From NCBI GenBank assembly GCA_964599635.1, contig CAZRGM010000056.1, positions 1 through 64,000 on the forward strand: a stretch of 64,000 nt of DNA. The letters are read 5' to 3'. The translations under genes and the position numbers were made by a program. The notes under the pieces are model-generated. The model had not been told where the DNA came from and ran no database searches. It saw only the letters and a program-made list of their open reading frames with translations. Positions 51,109-59,581 of the stretch are shown here, piece by piece; the first letter of the stretch is position 1, and each line of letters opens with the position of its first letter. The stretch comes from WJMT01 sp964599635 (GTDB taxonomy: Bacteria; Acidobacteriota; Aminicenantia; Aminicenantales; Aminicenantaceae).

Positions 51109-52496
51109 TTTTTCTTCCAGCGCACCCCTTCCTGAGTGTCTTCAAGAATGATCCCTTGCTTCAGCAACTCGTCTCTTATCTGATCAGCCAACTCATAATT
51201 TTTTTCTTTTCGAGCTTTCTCTCTCTGATCTATTTTCTTCTTTATAGAATTGTCTAAGCTTTCATCTTTTCTATCCAGGAGGACACCTAGGACTGTATCC
51301 CACCTTTTAAAAGAGGACTGAATCAGATTTGAGTCATCTTTATAAATCTTGTTTTTTGTCAGGAGTTTGTTTGTATCTCTTATCATTTCAAAAACCGCTG
51401 TCAGAGCCATGGATATGTTCAAATCATCACTGAGACCATTCGCGAATTTTTTTTCAGTTTTATCAATCAATTTTTTAACAGCAGGATTGTTTCCTAACAT
51501 GAAAGAACGATTTTTAAGCTCATAAAGAAAATCTTTGATTCTCCCAAGAGAAGACTCAGCCTGTCCTAAAGAATCAAATGAAAAATTCAGCATTTTCCGA
51601 TATTGAGTGGATATAAGAAGATAGCGGATCACCATGGGATCAATTCCCTTTTTAATGAGATCCCTTAATGTAAAGTAATTCCCTAAAGATTTGGACATTT
51701 TATTTCCCTCAACAATCAGATGATGACAGTGCATCCAGTAATTGACAAATTTTTTCCCTGCATAGCTTTCAGATTGGGCAATTTCATTCTCATGATGGGG
51801 AAAAATATTATCCACTCCGCCACAGTGAATATCAAGAGGCTGTCCAAGATACTTGGTGCTCATAACCGAGCACTCAATATGCCATCCAGGTCTTCCGGGA
51901 CCAATCTCAGTCTCCCAGGAAGGTTCATTAGGTTTTCTGCCTTTCCATAAAGCAAAGTCATGGGCATTTTTCTTTTCATATTCATCTGATTCGATTCTTT
52001 CTCCAGTTCTTAATTCGTCTTGATTGATCTTTGACAGTTTCCCGTATTCTTTAAACTTGGAGATATCAAAATAATAAGAGCCATCTTTTTTATACCCAAA
52101 TCCTTTCTGGACCAGTACTTTGACCATATGAGCCATCTCTTTAATATTATGCGTGGCCCTTGGATAAACATCAGCTCTGGATATATTGAGCGTATCAATA
52201 TCTTCAAAAAAAGCTTTGATATATTCATCAGTGACTTCATGCAAGGGTTTCCCCTCATCATTAGCTTTTCTTATTGTTTTGTCATCCACATCGGTAATGT
52301 TCATCACGTGTTTGACTTCATAGCCCATATAAACTAGAAACCTTTTCAAAAGATCTTCAAAAATATAAGCTCTAAAATTTCCGATATGGGCATAATCATA
52401 AACAGTGGGACCGCAGGTGTAGAGTTTTACTTTTTGGGGATTTATGGATCGAAATATCTCCTTTTTTCCTGTGAATGTATTAAAAAATTTTATCAT
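51105..52496 (-). CDS. cysS: Cysteinyl-tRNA synthetase
   Basis: Class I synthetase of 463 aa. It has YTCGPTVYDYAHIGNFRAY with the HIGH-type motif (HIGN, near 36), the zinc ligands in GWHIECSVM and the KMSKS motif in GNKMSKSLGNY (about 266-276). The C-terminal DALR domain and anticodon region follow. It is divergent from the lysine-degradation pair. Confidence 0.97.
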   Translation of the reverse strand: MIKFFNTFTGKKEIFRSINPQKVKLYTCGPTVYDYAHIGNFRAYIFEDLLKRFLVYMGYEVKHVMNITDVDDKTIRKANDEGKPLHEVTDEYIKAFFEDIDTLNISRADVYPRATHNIKEMAHMVKVLVQKGFGYKKDGSYYFDISKFKEYGKLSKINQDELRTGERIESDEYEKKNAHDFALWKGRKPNEPSWETEIGPGRPGWHIECSVMSTKYLGQPLDIHCGGVDNIFPHHENEIAQSESYAGKKFVNYWMHCHHLIVEGNKMSKSLGNYFTLRDLIKKGIDPMVIRYLLISTQYRKMLNFSFDSLGQAESSLGRIKDFLYELKNRSFMLGNNPAVKKLIDKTEKKFANGLSDDLNISMALTAVFEMIRDTNKLLTKNKIYKDDSNLIQSSFKRWDTVLGVLLDRKDESLDNSIKKKIDQREKARKEKNYELADQIRDELLKQGIILEDTQEGVRWKKK

Positions 52497-52562
52497 TGAT
52501 TCTATTATCGAATAGAATCAGTTCAAAATCAACCACTACAAGATCTATATCAGTGCTGTTCA

Positions 52563-52591
52563 TTGACCAACACTGATAATTATGACATAAT
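52563..52591 (+). promoter_or_regulatory. Predicted sigma-70 promoter for the saccharopine genes
   Basis: TTGACC (52563-52568), a 17-base spacer and CATAAT (52586-52591), about 48 bases before the ATG at 52640. Confidence 0.5.
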
Positions 52592-52639
52592 TTTTTTGTA
52601 AAATGAGACATTGGAAATTTCAATGATCAGAGTCATAAG

Positions 52640-53959
52640 ATGAATAACTCAAAATGCACTTTATGTATTCGAAGAGAAGATAAAAATAAAGGAGAGAAGA
52701 GGACTCCTCTGATTCCTTCTCATGCAGAATATCTAAAAAATGAACACGGGATAGAAATATGCGTTCAACCCTCAAAGATACGTATTTTTAAAGACAGTGA
52801 TTACAGAGATCATCATATCAAACTCATCGAAGATCTTAATCAATGTTCTATTATAATGGCCTTGAAAGAAATCCCGTCTGAACTCATCATGAAAGACAAA
52901 ACATATATTTTTTTTTCTCATACCATCAAAGGGCAGCCATCTAATATACCCATGTTGAAGAGGTTAAAGCAATTAAGATGCACTCTTATTGATTATGAAA
53001 AAATAACAGACACAGAAGGAAAAAGGTTAATATTTTTTGGGATTCAAGCTGGTCAGTCCGGCATGATCGAAACTCTCCATGCGTTGAGCCAGAGGCTGAA
53101 CTCAGACGCCATGGAAAATCCTTTTATTGAGTTAAAACAGCCCTATCAATACACGAGTTTGAATCAAGGCAAGCAGGAAATAAAGAGCATTGGCAAAAGA
53201 ATCAAAGAAAGTGGACTGAGTCCTGACTTGACTCCTTTTGTATGTGGATTCACAGGCTATGGAAAAACATCGCAGGGGGCTCAAGAAATCTTTGATATTC
53301 TTCCTTATCAAGAAATCAAAGCCAAAGATTTAGAATCTTTCATAAAAAGTAAAAATTATAATCCCAAAATACTCTACAAAATTGTATTCAAAGAAGAGGA
53401 TATCGTCGAACCTTTAAACAACAATCGTCAATTTACACTTCAGGATTATTATCAACATCCCGAAAATTATCAATCGAAATTCTCAAAATATCTTCCTTAT
53501 TTAACTTTATTAATAAACTGCATATACTGGGACCCTAGATATCCAAAATTAGTTAGAAATTCTGACCTTAAAGACTTGTATAAATCCAAGAAAAATATTC
53601 CCCTTAAAGTCATTGGAGATATCTCCTGTGATATTGAAGGATCCATAGAATGTACAAAGTTCATCACAACCCCTAAAAATCCTTTTTTCTTATTGGACCC
53701 CTTATCGGGAAAGATAAAAAAGGATCTTCGGGGCAGAGGAGTCGCTGTGGTAACCATTGATAATCTGCCTGCTGAAATTCCCCTAGAGTCATCTGTCTTT
53801 TTTAGCCAGACGTTGAAACCCTTTATCCCCGGCATTGCTGAAGCCGATTTTTCAGATAGTTTTCATAGATGTCAGCTTCCTAAACCTGTAAAAAGGGCTG
53901 TTATATTATATAATGGTGAGTTCACTCCTGACTTTAAATATATGGAAAGGTTTATTTAA
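52640..53959 (+). CDS. Lysine-ketoglutarate reductase (AASS N-terminal type)
   Basis: 439 aa. It reads like the LKR half of the eukaryotic bifunctional alpha-aminoadipic semialdehyde synthase: CIRREDKNKGEKRTPLIPSH at the start, ICVQPSKIRIF, DKTYIFFSHTIKGQPSNIPM, TLIDYEKITDTEGKRLIFFG and a C-terminal Rossmann region. LKR condenses lysine with 2-oxoglutarate to saccharopine, using NADPH. The next gene is the matching saccharopine dehydrogenase half. In animals and plants both are usually one polypeptide. Confidence 0.85.
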   Translation: MNNSKCTLCIRREDKNKGEKRTPLIPSHAEYLKNEHGIEICVQPSKIRIFKDSDYRDHHIKLIEDLNQCSIIMALKEIPSELIMKDKTYIFFSHTIKGQPSNIPMLKRLKQLRCTLIDYEKITDTEGKRLIFFGIQAGQSGMIETLHALSQRLNSDAMENPFIELKQPYQYTSLNQGKQEIKSIGKRIKESGLSPDLTPFVCGFTGYGKTSQGAQEIFDILPYQEIKAKDLESFIKSKNYNPKILYKIVFKEEDIVEPLNNNRQFTLQDYYQHPENYQSKFSKYLPYLTLLINCIYWDPRYPKLVRNSDLKDLYKSKKNIPLKVIGDISCDIEGSIECTKFITTPKNPFFLLDPLSGKIKKDLRGRGVAVVTIDNLPAEIPLESSVFFSQTLKPFIPGIAEADFSDSFHRCQLPKPVKRAVILYNGEFTPDFKYMERFI

Positions 53960-54021
53960 GTTTCCCAACAGTAAATAGTGAATGAAGAATCGAAAATTGA
54001 AAGAATAAAAGGAAATTTGAG

Positions 54022-55347
54022 ATGAAAAAGAATATTTTAGTTCTGGGTGCAGGTTCTGTAGCCCCCCCTTTAGTCCAATACTTTATCAATCAACCGGAAA
54101 TAAAACTAACCGTGGCAGACCAAGACTTTAACAAAGTCAAAAAACTTACTTTTAAATCACCCCAAGCTAGAAGAGTCCATCTTGACATCAGGAATAAGGA
54201 AAAAACCAGAGCTTTGATTTCTGATGCTGATATCGTGATAAGCATTCTTCCTCATATATTTCATCCCGAAATATCTCACCACTGTGTTGATCTCAAAACA
54301 AACATGATAACAGCTTCCTATGTTACTGAATCTATGAAGAAACTTCATCCGGAGGCGAGACGAAAAGGAATCCTTCTTCTCAACGAAATCGGTTTAGATC
54401 CCGGTATTGATCATATGGAAGCCATGAGAATTATCAACGACGTAAAGAAAGAAAACGGAACCATTATGAGTTTCATTTCATATTGTGGAGGGCTGCCTGC
54501 CCCTGAGGCAAATACCAATCCACTTGGATATAAATTTTCATGGAGTCCTAAAGGGGTTCTGTTAGCAGGGAAAAATCCAGCTTATTATCTTAAAAATAAT
54601 AAAAAAATTTTCGTTCATCCTGAAAAATTATTTCAAAGCCCCTCCCTTATCCGTATAAAGGGAGTGGGAAATTTAGAGGGATATCCCAATAGGAATTCAA
54701 TTTCTTATATTGATCTTTACCAAATCCAATCAACAAAGACTATTCTGAGAGGAACACTTAGGTATAAAGGTTGGTGTTCATTCATGAATCAAGCAGTTAG
54801 GATAGGGCTCCTTGACGAAGAGATTAGAAACTGGAAAATGATAAATAGATTGGAATTTATCAGAAAAATAGCTGGTCTCCCTGGAAAAGAGGACCTGAAA
54901 TCAGAGTTGTCTTCTCATTTGAAATTAGAAAAAGACTCCCTATTTATTCAAGTCATGGATTGGTTGGACTTTTTTAATAAACAACCTTTACCTCTAAAAG
55001 AAGGATCTCCGTTGGATATTTTAGTTGCCCTGATGCAGGAAAAATGTATATATAATAAAGGTGAGAGGGATATGATTGTGCTTCAACATAGATTAATGAC
55101 AAAAAATGAGGATAAGAATTTAAAAGAAATTGTATCCACTTTAATTGATTTTGGAATCCCAGATGGAGAGACAGCAATGTCCAGAACAGTCGGACTCCCG
55201 CTCGCTATTGCTGCCAGGAATATTTTAAATGGAAGAATAAAAATCACAGGAGTTCAGATTCCTACCCATCCAGAAATTTACGAACCGATTTTAACGGAAC
55301 TTAGAGAATCAGGGATTAAGTTTGATACAACCATAAAAGAAAAATAA
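54022..55347 (+). CDS. Saccharopine dehydrogenase (glutamate-forming, AASS C-terminal type)
   Basis: 441 aa. The N-terminal Rossmann motif is NILVLGAGSVAPPLVQYF (about 3-20). ADIVISILPHIFHP, LNEIGLDPGIDHMEAM and the saccharopine-site segment ISYCGGLPAPEANTNPLGYK identify the SDH family. It oxidises saccharopine to glutamate and aminoadipate semialdehyde. It follows the LKR gene by 62 bp on the same strand. Together they would degrade lysine, or run in reverse in the aminoadipate route; the genes of that route are not in the window. Confidence 0.9.
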   Translation: MKKNILVLGAGSVAPPLVQYFINQPEIKLTVADQDFNKVKKLTFKSPQARRVHLDIRNKEKTRALISDADIVISILPHIFHPEISHHCVDLKTNMITASYVTESMKKLHPEARRKGILLLNEIGLDPGIDHMEAMRIINDVKKENGTIMSFISYCGGLPAPEANTNPLGYKFSWSPKGVLLAGKNPAYYLKNNKKIFVHPEKLFQSPSLIRIKGVGNLEGYPNRNSISYIDLYQIQSTKTILRGTLRYKGWCSFMNQAVRIGLLDEEIRNWKMINRLEFIRKIAGLPGKEDLKSELSSHLKLEKDSLFIQVMDWLDFFNKQPLPLKEGSPLDILVALMQEKCIYNKGERDMIVLQHRLMTKNEDKNLKEIVSTLIDFGIPDGETAMSRTVGLPLAIAARNILNGRIKITGVQIPTHPEIYEPILTELRESGIKFDTTIKEK

Positions 55348-55371
55348 AATTTAAAGGAGGGGGATTATAAA

Positions 55372-56178
55372 ATGATCAGACAACCTTATGTGGCTGGTTA
55401 TTTTTACCCATCAGATCCTGAAGAGCTGAAATCAATGATCAAAGGGATGATAGATTTTGAAGCCCCTAAAGTCAAGTCCAAATGTGTGATTTCCCCTCAT
55501 GCAGGATATATTTATTCGGGAAAAGTAGCTGGTTCAGTCTATTCAGCGACCCTACTCCCTAAAAATTATGTGCTTTTAGGGCCCAGCCATGTCTACATGA
55601 ATTCTCGAATCTCCATAATGAAAAAAGGTATCTGGGAGACTCCTTTAGGGCAAGCTCCTATAAATGAAGAACTGGCGGAAATGATAAGTTCCAGCGTTGA
55701 ATCAGTCAGTGAAGAGTTAGAGGTCCACAAAAAAGAGCATTCCTTAGAAGTCCAGCTGCCCTTCCTTCAATTTTTTAGAAAAGAGTTGAGCATTGTTCCT
55801 ATTTGCATTTCCTATTATGCGAACTATAAAGATCTTGAAGAACTTGGGAAAGGACTGGCAAAAAGCATAAGAAAATTAAGAAAGGACACCCTTATCATTG
55901 CAAGTACTGATATGAGCCATCAGGAAACACAGGAAATAGCAGAGAAAAAGGACCAAAAAGCAATCCAAGAAATCTTAAATCTCAATGCTAAAAAATTGGT
56001 CAGTGTCGTGAAAAGTGAAAACATAAGCATGTGCGGATTCCAACCTACAGCAGTCGCTATCATTGCCTCAAAAGAGCTGGGAGCCTCCAAAGCCACTCTC
56101 ATCAATTATCAAACCTCTGGAAATGTAACCGGTGATTTTGATCAAGTCGTGGGCTATGCAGGGATAAGAATCAGTTAA
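55372..56178 (+). CDS. MEMO1-family protein (AmmeMemoRadiSam system protein B)
   Basis: 268 aa. The dioxygenase-like fold is marked by CVISPHAGYIYSGKVAGSVY (about 40-59), YVLLGPSHV, HSLEVQLPFLQFF and STDMSHQET, matching MEMO proteins. In many bacteria it travels with an AMMECR1 protein and a radical-SAM protein; neither is adjacent here. A strong AAAGGAGGGGG ribosome-binding site lies upstream, and the gene follows the SDH gene by 24 bp, so it may belong to that transcription unit. Biochemical role unknown. Confidence 0.9.
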   Translation: MIRQPYVAGYFYPSDPEELKSMIKGMIDFEAPKVKSKCVISPHAGYIYSGKVAGSVYSATLLPKNYVLLGPSHVYMNSRISIMKKGIWETPLGQAPINEELAEMISSSVESVSEELEVHKKEHSLEVQLPFLQFFRKELSIVPICISYYANYKDLEELGKGLAKSIRKLRKDTLIIASTDMSHQETQEIAEKKDQKAIQEILNLNAKKLVSVVKSENISMCGFQPTAVAIIASKELGASKATLINYQTSGNVTGDFDQVVGYAGIRIS

Positions 56179-56251
56179 CTTAAACCCCAAGAAATAGAAA
56201 ATATTTCAATTTCTATGATTCAGAATCATCTGTTTGATGACAGAGCTCAAG

Positions 56252-56281
56252 TTGACAATTTTTATCCTTTAATGCTATAAA
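56252..56281 (+). promoter_or_regulatory. Predicted sigma-70 promoter for hrcA-grpE-dnaK2-dnaJ2
   Basis: TTGACA (56252-56257), an 18-base spacer and TATAAA (56276-56281). The ATG of hrcA is 16 bases further. No CIRCE (TTAGCACTC-N9-GAGTGCTAA) is present in the 120-base gap; a lone GCTCAAG half-site at 56245 recalls HAIR, but its partner is not correctly spaced. Confidence 0.55.
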
Positions 56282-56297
56282 AAATAAAGGAATTCAG

Positions 56298-57329
56298 ATG
56301 AAAAAAACAGATCAGGATATGAAAGTTTTAAGAAAGATTGTTGAAAACTATCTGAAAATAGGGAGGCCCATAAGTTCAGGATATATCAAAGAAAAAGAGA
56401 ATATATCTGTATCCTCTGCGACTATCAGGAATATAATGGTCAAACTGGAGCAAAAAGGTTACCTTTCTCAGCCTCATGTGGCAGCCGGCCGGATGCCCAC
56501 AGATGCTGGGTTAAGATATTATGTCAATTACCTTCTAAGGGAAACATTTGAATCTAAATATGAAATCAATATCCCTTCAGAAAGCATTAATATTCAAAAG
56601 GTTGATTTTGATACACTCTTAGACAAAACATCCAAATTATTATCTGATTGTTCAGATAATATGGGATTTGTCATTTCTCCACAGATTACAAAGCTGGAAT
56701 TCAAACATTTACGACTGCTCAGATTAGGAGAAGACAAAACCTTATTAATTCTCATTACATCTTCAAACATTGTTCTCAATGAAATCGTCATGACTTCTGT
56801 TCCTCTGACTCAAGAAGAATTAGAAAAATTTTCCAAATATATCAATCTAAATTTTAGTGGGAAAACACTCTCTTATGTCAGAGATTATTTGGTGAATGAG
56901 GTTCCGAAGTATCGAATTAAATTTGAAGACACTATCCATAAACTAAGTTTGTTTTTAGAAACTTATTTTAATGATCAAAGAACTTCTCATATTTATTTAC
57001 AGGGTACATCCAAATTCTTAGAAAAAGCAGAATTATTTGACATGGAAAGACTCATTTCTCTATTTAGAAACTTCGAGGAAAAAAACAAACTGGCAAGGCT
57101 TCTCTCTGATTTCATAAGCTTGGACAGAGTCAAAGTGGTTATTGGCTCAGAGCTGCAGCTCCCAGATATTTCAGAATGCTCTCTAGTGATGTCACATTAT
57201 GGAACTGAAAATCAAATATTGGGAGCTCTGGGAATTATAGGACCTAAAAGGCTTGACTATAAGGAGATCATTCCACTTGTTGACCTTGTGGCAAAAAAGC
57301 TCAGCCAAACCATCAGCTATAATCAGTAA
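56298..57329 (+). CDS. hrcA: Heat-inducible transcription repressor HrcA
   Basis: 343 aa. The N-terminal winged helix (about 5-75) has YLKIGRPISSGYIKEKENIS followed by VSSATIRNIMVKLEQKGYL and PHVAAGRMPTDAGLRYYV, all typical of HrcA. The GAF-like domain follows, ending YKEIIPLVDLVAKKLSQTI. HrcA normally binds CIRCE. It is the first gene of the second chaperone operon, yet no CIRCE lies upstream of it or elsewhere in the window as far as I can see. Confidence 0.95.
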   Translation: MKKTDQDMKVLRKIVENYLKIGRPISSGYIKEKENISVSSATIRNIMVKLEQKGYLSQPHVAAGRMPTDAGLRYYVNYLLRETFESKYEINIPSESINIQKVDFDTLLDKTSKLLSDCSDNMGFVISPQITKLEFKHLRLLRLGEDKTLLILITSSNIVLNEIVMTSVPLTQEELEKFSKYINLNFSGKTLSYVRDYLVNEVPKYRIKFEDTIHKLSLFLETYFNDQRTSHIYLQGTSKFLEKAELFDMERLISLFRNFEEKNKLARLLSDFISLDRVKVVIGSELQLPDISECSLVMSHYGTENQILGALGIIGPKRLDYKEIIPLVDLVAKKLSQTISYNQ

Positions 57330-57338
57330 GGAGGAAAA

Positions 57339-57983
57339 ATGTCCAAAAAAATTGAGACTGAATCAGATATTAAAGAAAGAAATGAAGATAATGAAATAGA
57401 ATATATAACTGAAGAAAAGGGAGAAGAAAAAAAGATGAATCAAAAACAAAAAGAAACAGAGATAAAACGAGAGGCTTTAGAAAAAAAGCCTCAAAGCGAT
57501 AAAGACAAAATCAAGAAACTTCAAGAAAAGTTAGAAAATATTGAATTTGAAAATAAAAAATTAAAAGAACAATACCTAAGAGAAGCTGCAGACAAAGACA
57601 ATCTGCGGAAACGAACTGAAAAAGAAAAAAATGAGTTTTTTCAGTATGCTCTCAGTGAAATCTTCAGAGAAATCATAACTATCCTTGATAATTTTGACAG
57701 AGCCTTGGAAAAAAAAGAACATGGGAACAACAAAAATTTCAGGGATGGCGTTGAACTCATACATAAACAATTCATAAACCTCCTGAAGAATTATGGGGTC
57801 AAGCCCATTGAAGTCAAAGGAAATAAATTTGATCCCCGCTTTCATGAGGCACTGATTTCAGAAGAATCCGACAAGGTTAAAGAACCGACTATCAGTAAAG
57901 TCATACAGAAAGGGTATATGATCCACCAGAGACTTCTTCGCCCCACATTGGTGAAAGTAAAAATTCCTAAGAAAAAGAGCTAA
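57339..57983 (+). CDS. grpE: Nucleotide exchange factor GrpE
   Basis: 214 aa. A long charged, Lys/Glu-rich N-terminus (1-65) leads into the coiled-coil (about 65-125) with YLREAADKDNLRKRTEKE and LDNFDRALE, then the beta domain GVKPIEVKGNKFDPRFHEAL and VIQKGYMIHQRLLRPTLVKV. It releases ADP from DnaK. Placed between hrcA and the second dnaK; it is the only GrpE in the window, so it may serve both Hsp70s. Confidence 0.95.
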   Translation: MSKKIETESDIKERNEDNEIEYITEEKGEEKKMNQKQKETEIKREALEKKPQSDKDKIKKLQEKLENIEFENKKLKEQYLREAADKDNLRKRTEKEKNEFFQYALSEIFREIITILDNFDRALEKKEHGNNKNFRDGVELIHKQFINLLKNYGVKPIEVKGNKFDPRFHEALISEESDKVKEPTISKVIQKGYMIHQRLLRPTLVKVKIPKKKS

Positions 57984-57985
57984 AT

Positions 57986-59581
57986 ATGGAACCCTTCATT
58001 GGAATCGATTTAGGCACCACTTTTTCCTGTATCGCTTTTTTAGAAGATGAAAAACCTAAAGTCATTTCCAATATGGAAGGATTAACCACCACTCCCTCAG
58101 TTGTCAGCTTCACCAGCTCAGGGGAAATGCTGATAGGAAATGCCGCCTTAAGACAGGCTATAACCAATACTCAAAATACTCTTTATGCCATAAAAAGAAT
58201 CATAGGGAAAAAATACAATTCTGAAGACATCAATGAATTTAAAAAAAGAGTTCCCTATACCTTAAGAGAGGCAGATAACGGAGATATACTGCTGGAAGTT
58301 CAGTCCAATCTGATCAGTCCTCAGGAAGTCTCCTCAATCATTCTTAGATATCTAAAAAATTGTGCTGAGTCCTATTTCGGACAAAAAATCACTAAATCAG
58401 TCATAACCGTTCCCGCTCATTTTAATGACCATCAGCGCCAGGCAACCAAAGATGCAGCCAAAATAGCTGGAATGGATGTTTTAAGAATTATAAACGAACC
58501 CACTGCGGCCTGTCTGGCTCATGGGTTAAATATAAGGAAAAATTTGAAAGTCGCTGTGTATGATATGGGTGGAGGAACTTTTGATATATCTTTATTGGAA
58601 ATCGAAGATGGTGTTTTTAATGTCCTTGCTACAAATGGCAATACGTTTCTGGGTGGAGAAGATTTTGATAATAGAATCGCAGATTGGATCAAGAATGACT
58701 TTATAGAAGAGAATCATTTAGATATTTCATTAGACGGACTTGCTCTTCAGAGAATAAAGGAAGCGTCTGAGAATGCAAAAAGAGAACTTTCTTTTTCCAC
58801 TAAAAGTGAGATCAACCTTCCCTTTATTTTCTCCCATAAATCCGGTTCTAAACACATTAAAAAAATCTTGACTCGAAGCAAACTGGAACAGATGACAGAA
58901 GACCTTGTGCAAACGACAATCCCTTATATTGAGGAAACTTTAAATAGCAGCCATTTAGAGCCAAAAGATATTGATGAAGTTCTCCTGGTGGGCGGCCAGA
59001 CCAGGATGCCTTTATTAAAGAGAAAAATCACTGAGTATTTCCAAAAACAGCCTATCGAGCACAACAATCCAGAAGAAATTGTGGCTTTGGGAGCTGCTAT
59101 TCAAGCAGGAATAACCCAACGAAAACTGACCGATATGATTCTTCTCCTTGACGTGACTCCGCTTTCTTTAGGCATTGAAATTGAAAATAAAAAGTATATC
59201 AAAATTATTGAGAAAAACACCACTATTCCTACTAAAAAAACAATGTCCTTTACTACAGTTCAAGACAACCAAAGAAGAGTCAAAATCCACGTTCTACAGG
59301 GAGAAAAAGAAAACGCTGAAGAGAACGTTTCTCTTGCACTTTTTAACCTTGTCGGTATTGGTTTAGCTCCTGCTGGAGTCCCTCAAATAGATGTGACATT
59401 TGAAATCAATACTGATGGGTTAGTCCAGGTCTCCGCAAAAGATATAAGCACAGGGAGAGAGCAGAGAATTGAGGTCAAACCTTCCTCAGGGCTTTCTGCT
59501 GAAGAATTAAACAAGATCATTATAAGAACAAAAAAACTGGAAAACAGCGGATTAGGGGAAATGGATAATGGAAAAACGTGA
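57986..59581 (+). CDS. Second DnaK-like Hsp70, lacking the C-terminal lid
   Basis: 531 aa. The ATPase domain is complete: FIGIDLGTTFSCIAF, IINEPTAACLAHGL, VYDMGGGTFDISLLEI. The linker LLLDVTPLSLGIEI is followed by a beta-sandwich substrate domain up to about 505. The protein stops about 25 residues later, without the alpha-helical lid and EEVD-like tail that DnaK (at 33938) has. The dnaJ2 gene starts inside its last codons (14-bp overlap), so the truncation is not a local frameshift. HscA/HscC-type specialised Hsp70 is possible, but HscB is not present. Confidence 0.93.
   Translation: MEPFIGIDLGTTFSCIAFLEDEKPKVISNMEGLTTTPSVVSFTSSGEMLIGNAALRQAITNTQNTLYAIKRIIGKKYNSEDINEFKKRVPYTLREADNGDILLEVQSNLISPQEVSSIILRYLKNCAESYFGQKITKSVITVPAHFNDHQRQATKDAAKIAGMDVLRIINEPTAACLAHGLNIRKNLKVAVYDMGGGTFDISLLEIEDGVFNVLATNGNTFLGGEDFDNRIADWIKNDFIEENHLDISLDGLALQRIKEASENAKRELSFSTKSEINLPFIFSHKSGSKHIKKILTRSKLEQMTEDLVQTTIPYIEETLNSSHLEPKDIDEVLLVGGQTRMPLLKRKITEYFQKQPIEHNNPEEIVALGAAIQAGITQRKLTDMILLLDVTPLSLGIEIENKKYIKIIEKNTTIPTKKTMSFTTVQDNQRRVKIHVLQGEKENAEENVSLALFNLVGIGLAPAGVPQIDVTFEINTDGLVQVSAKDISTGREQRIEVKPSSGLSAEELNKIIIRTKKLENSGLGEMDNGKT

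Noticed and set aside
56179..56297. HAIR operator upstream of hrcA
   Set aside because: A GCTCAAG half is present, but the upstream half (TTTGATG) is imperfect and at the wrong spacing (five rather than seven bases).
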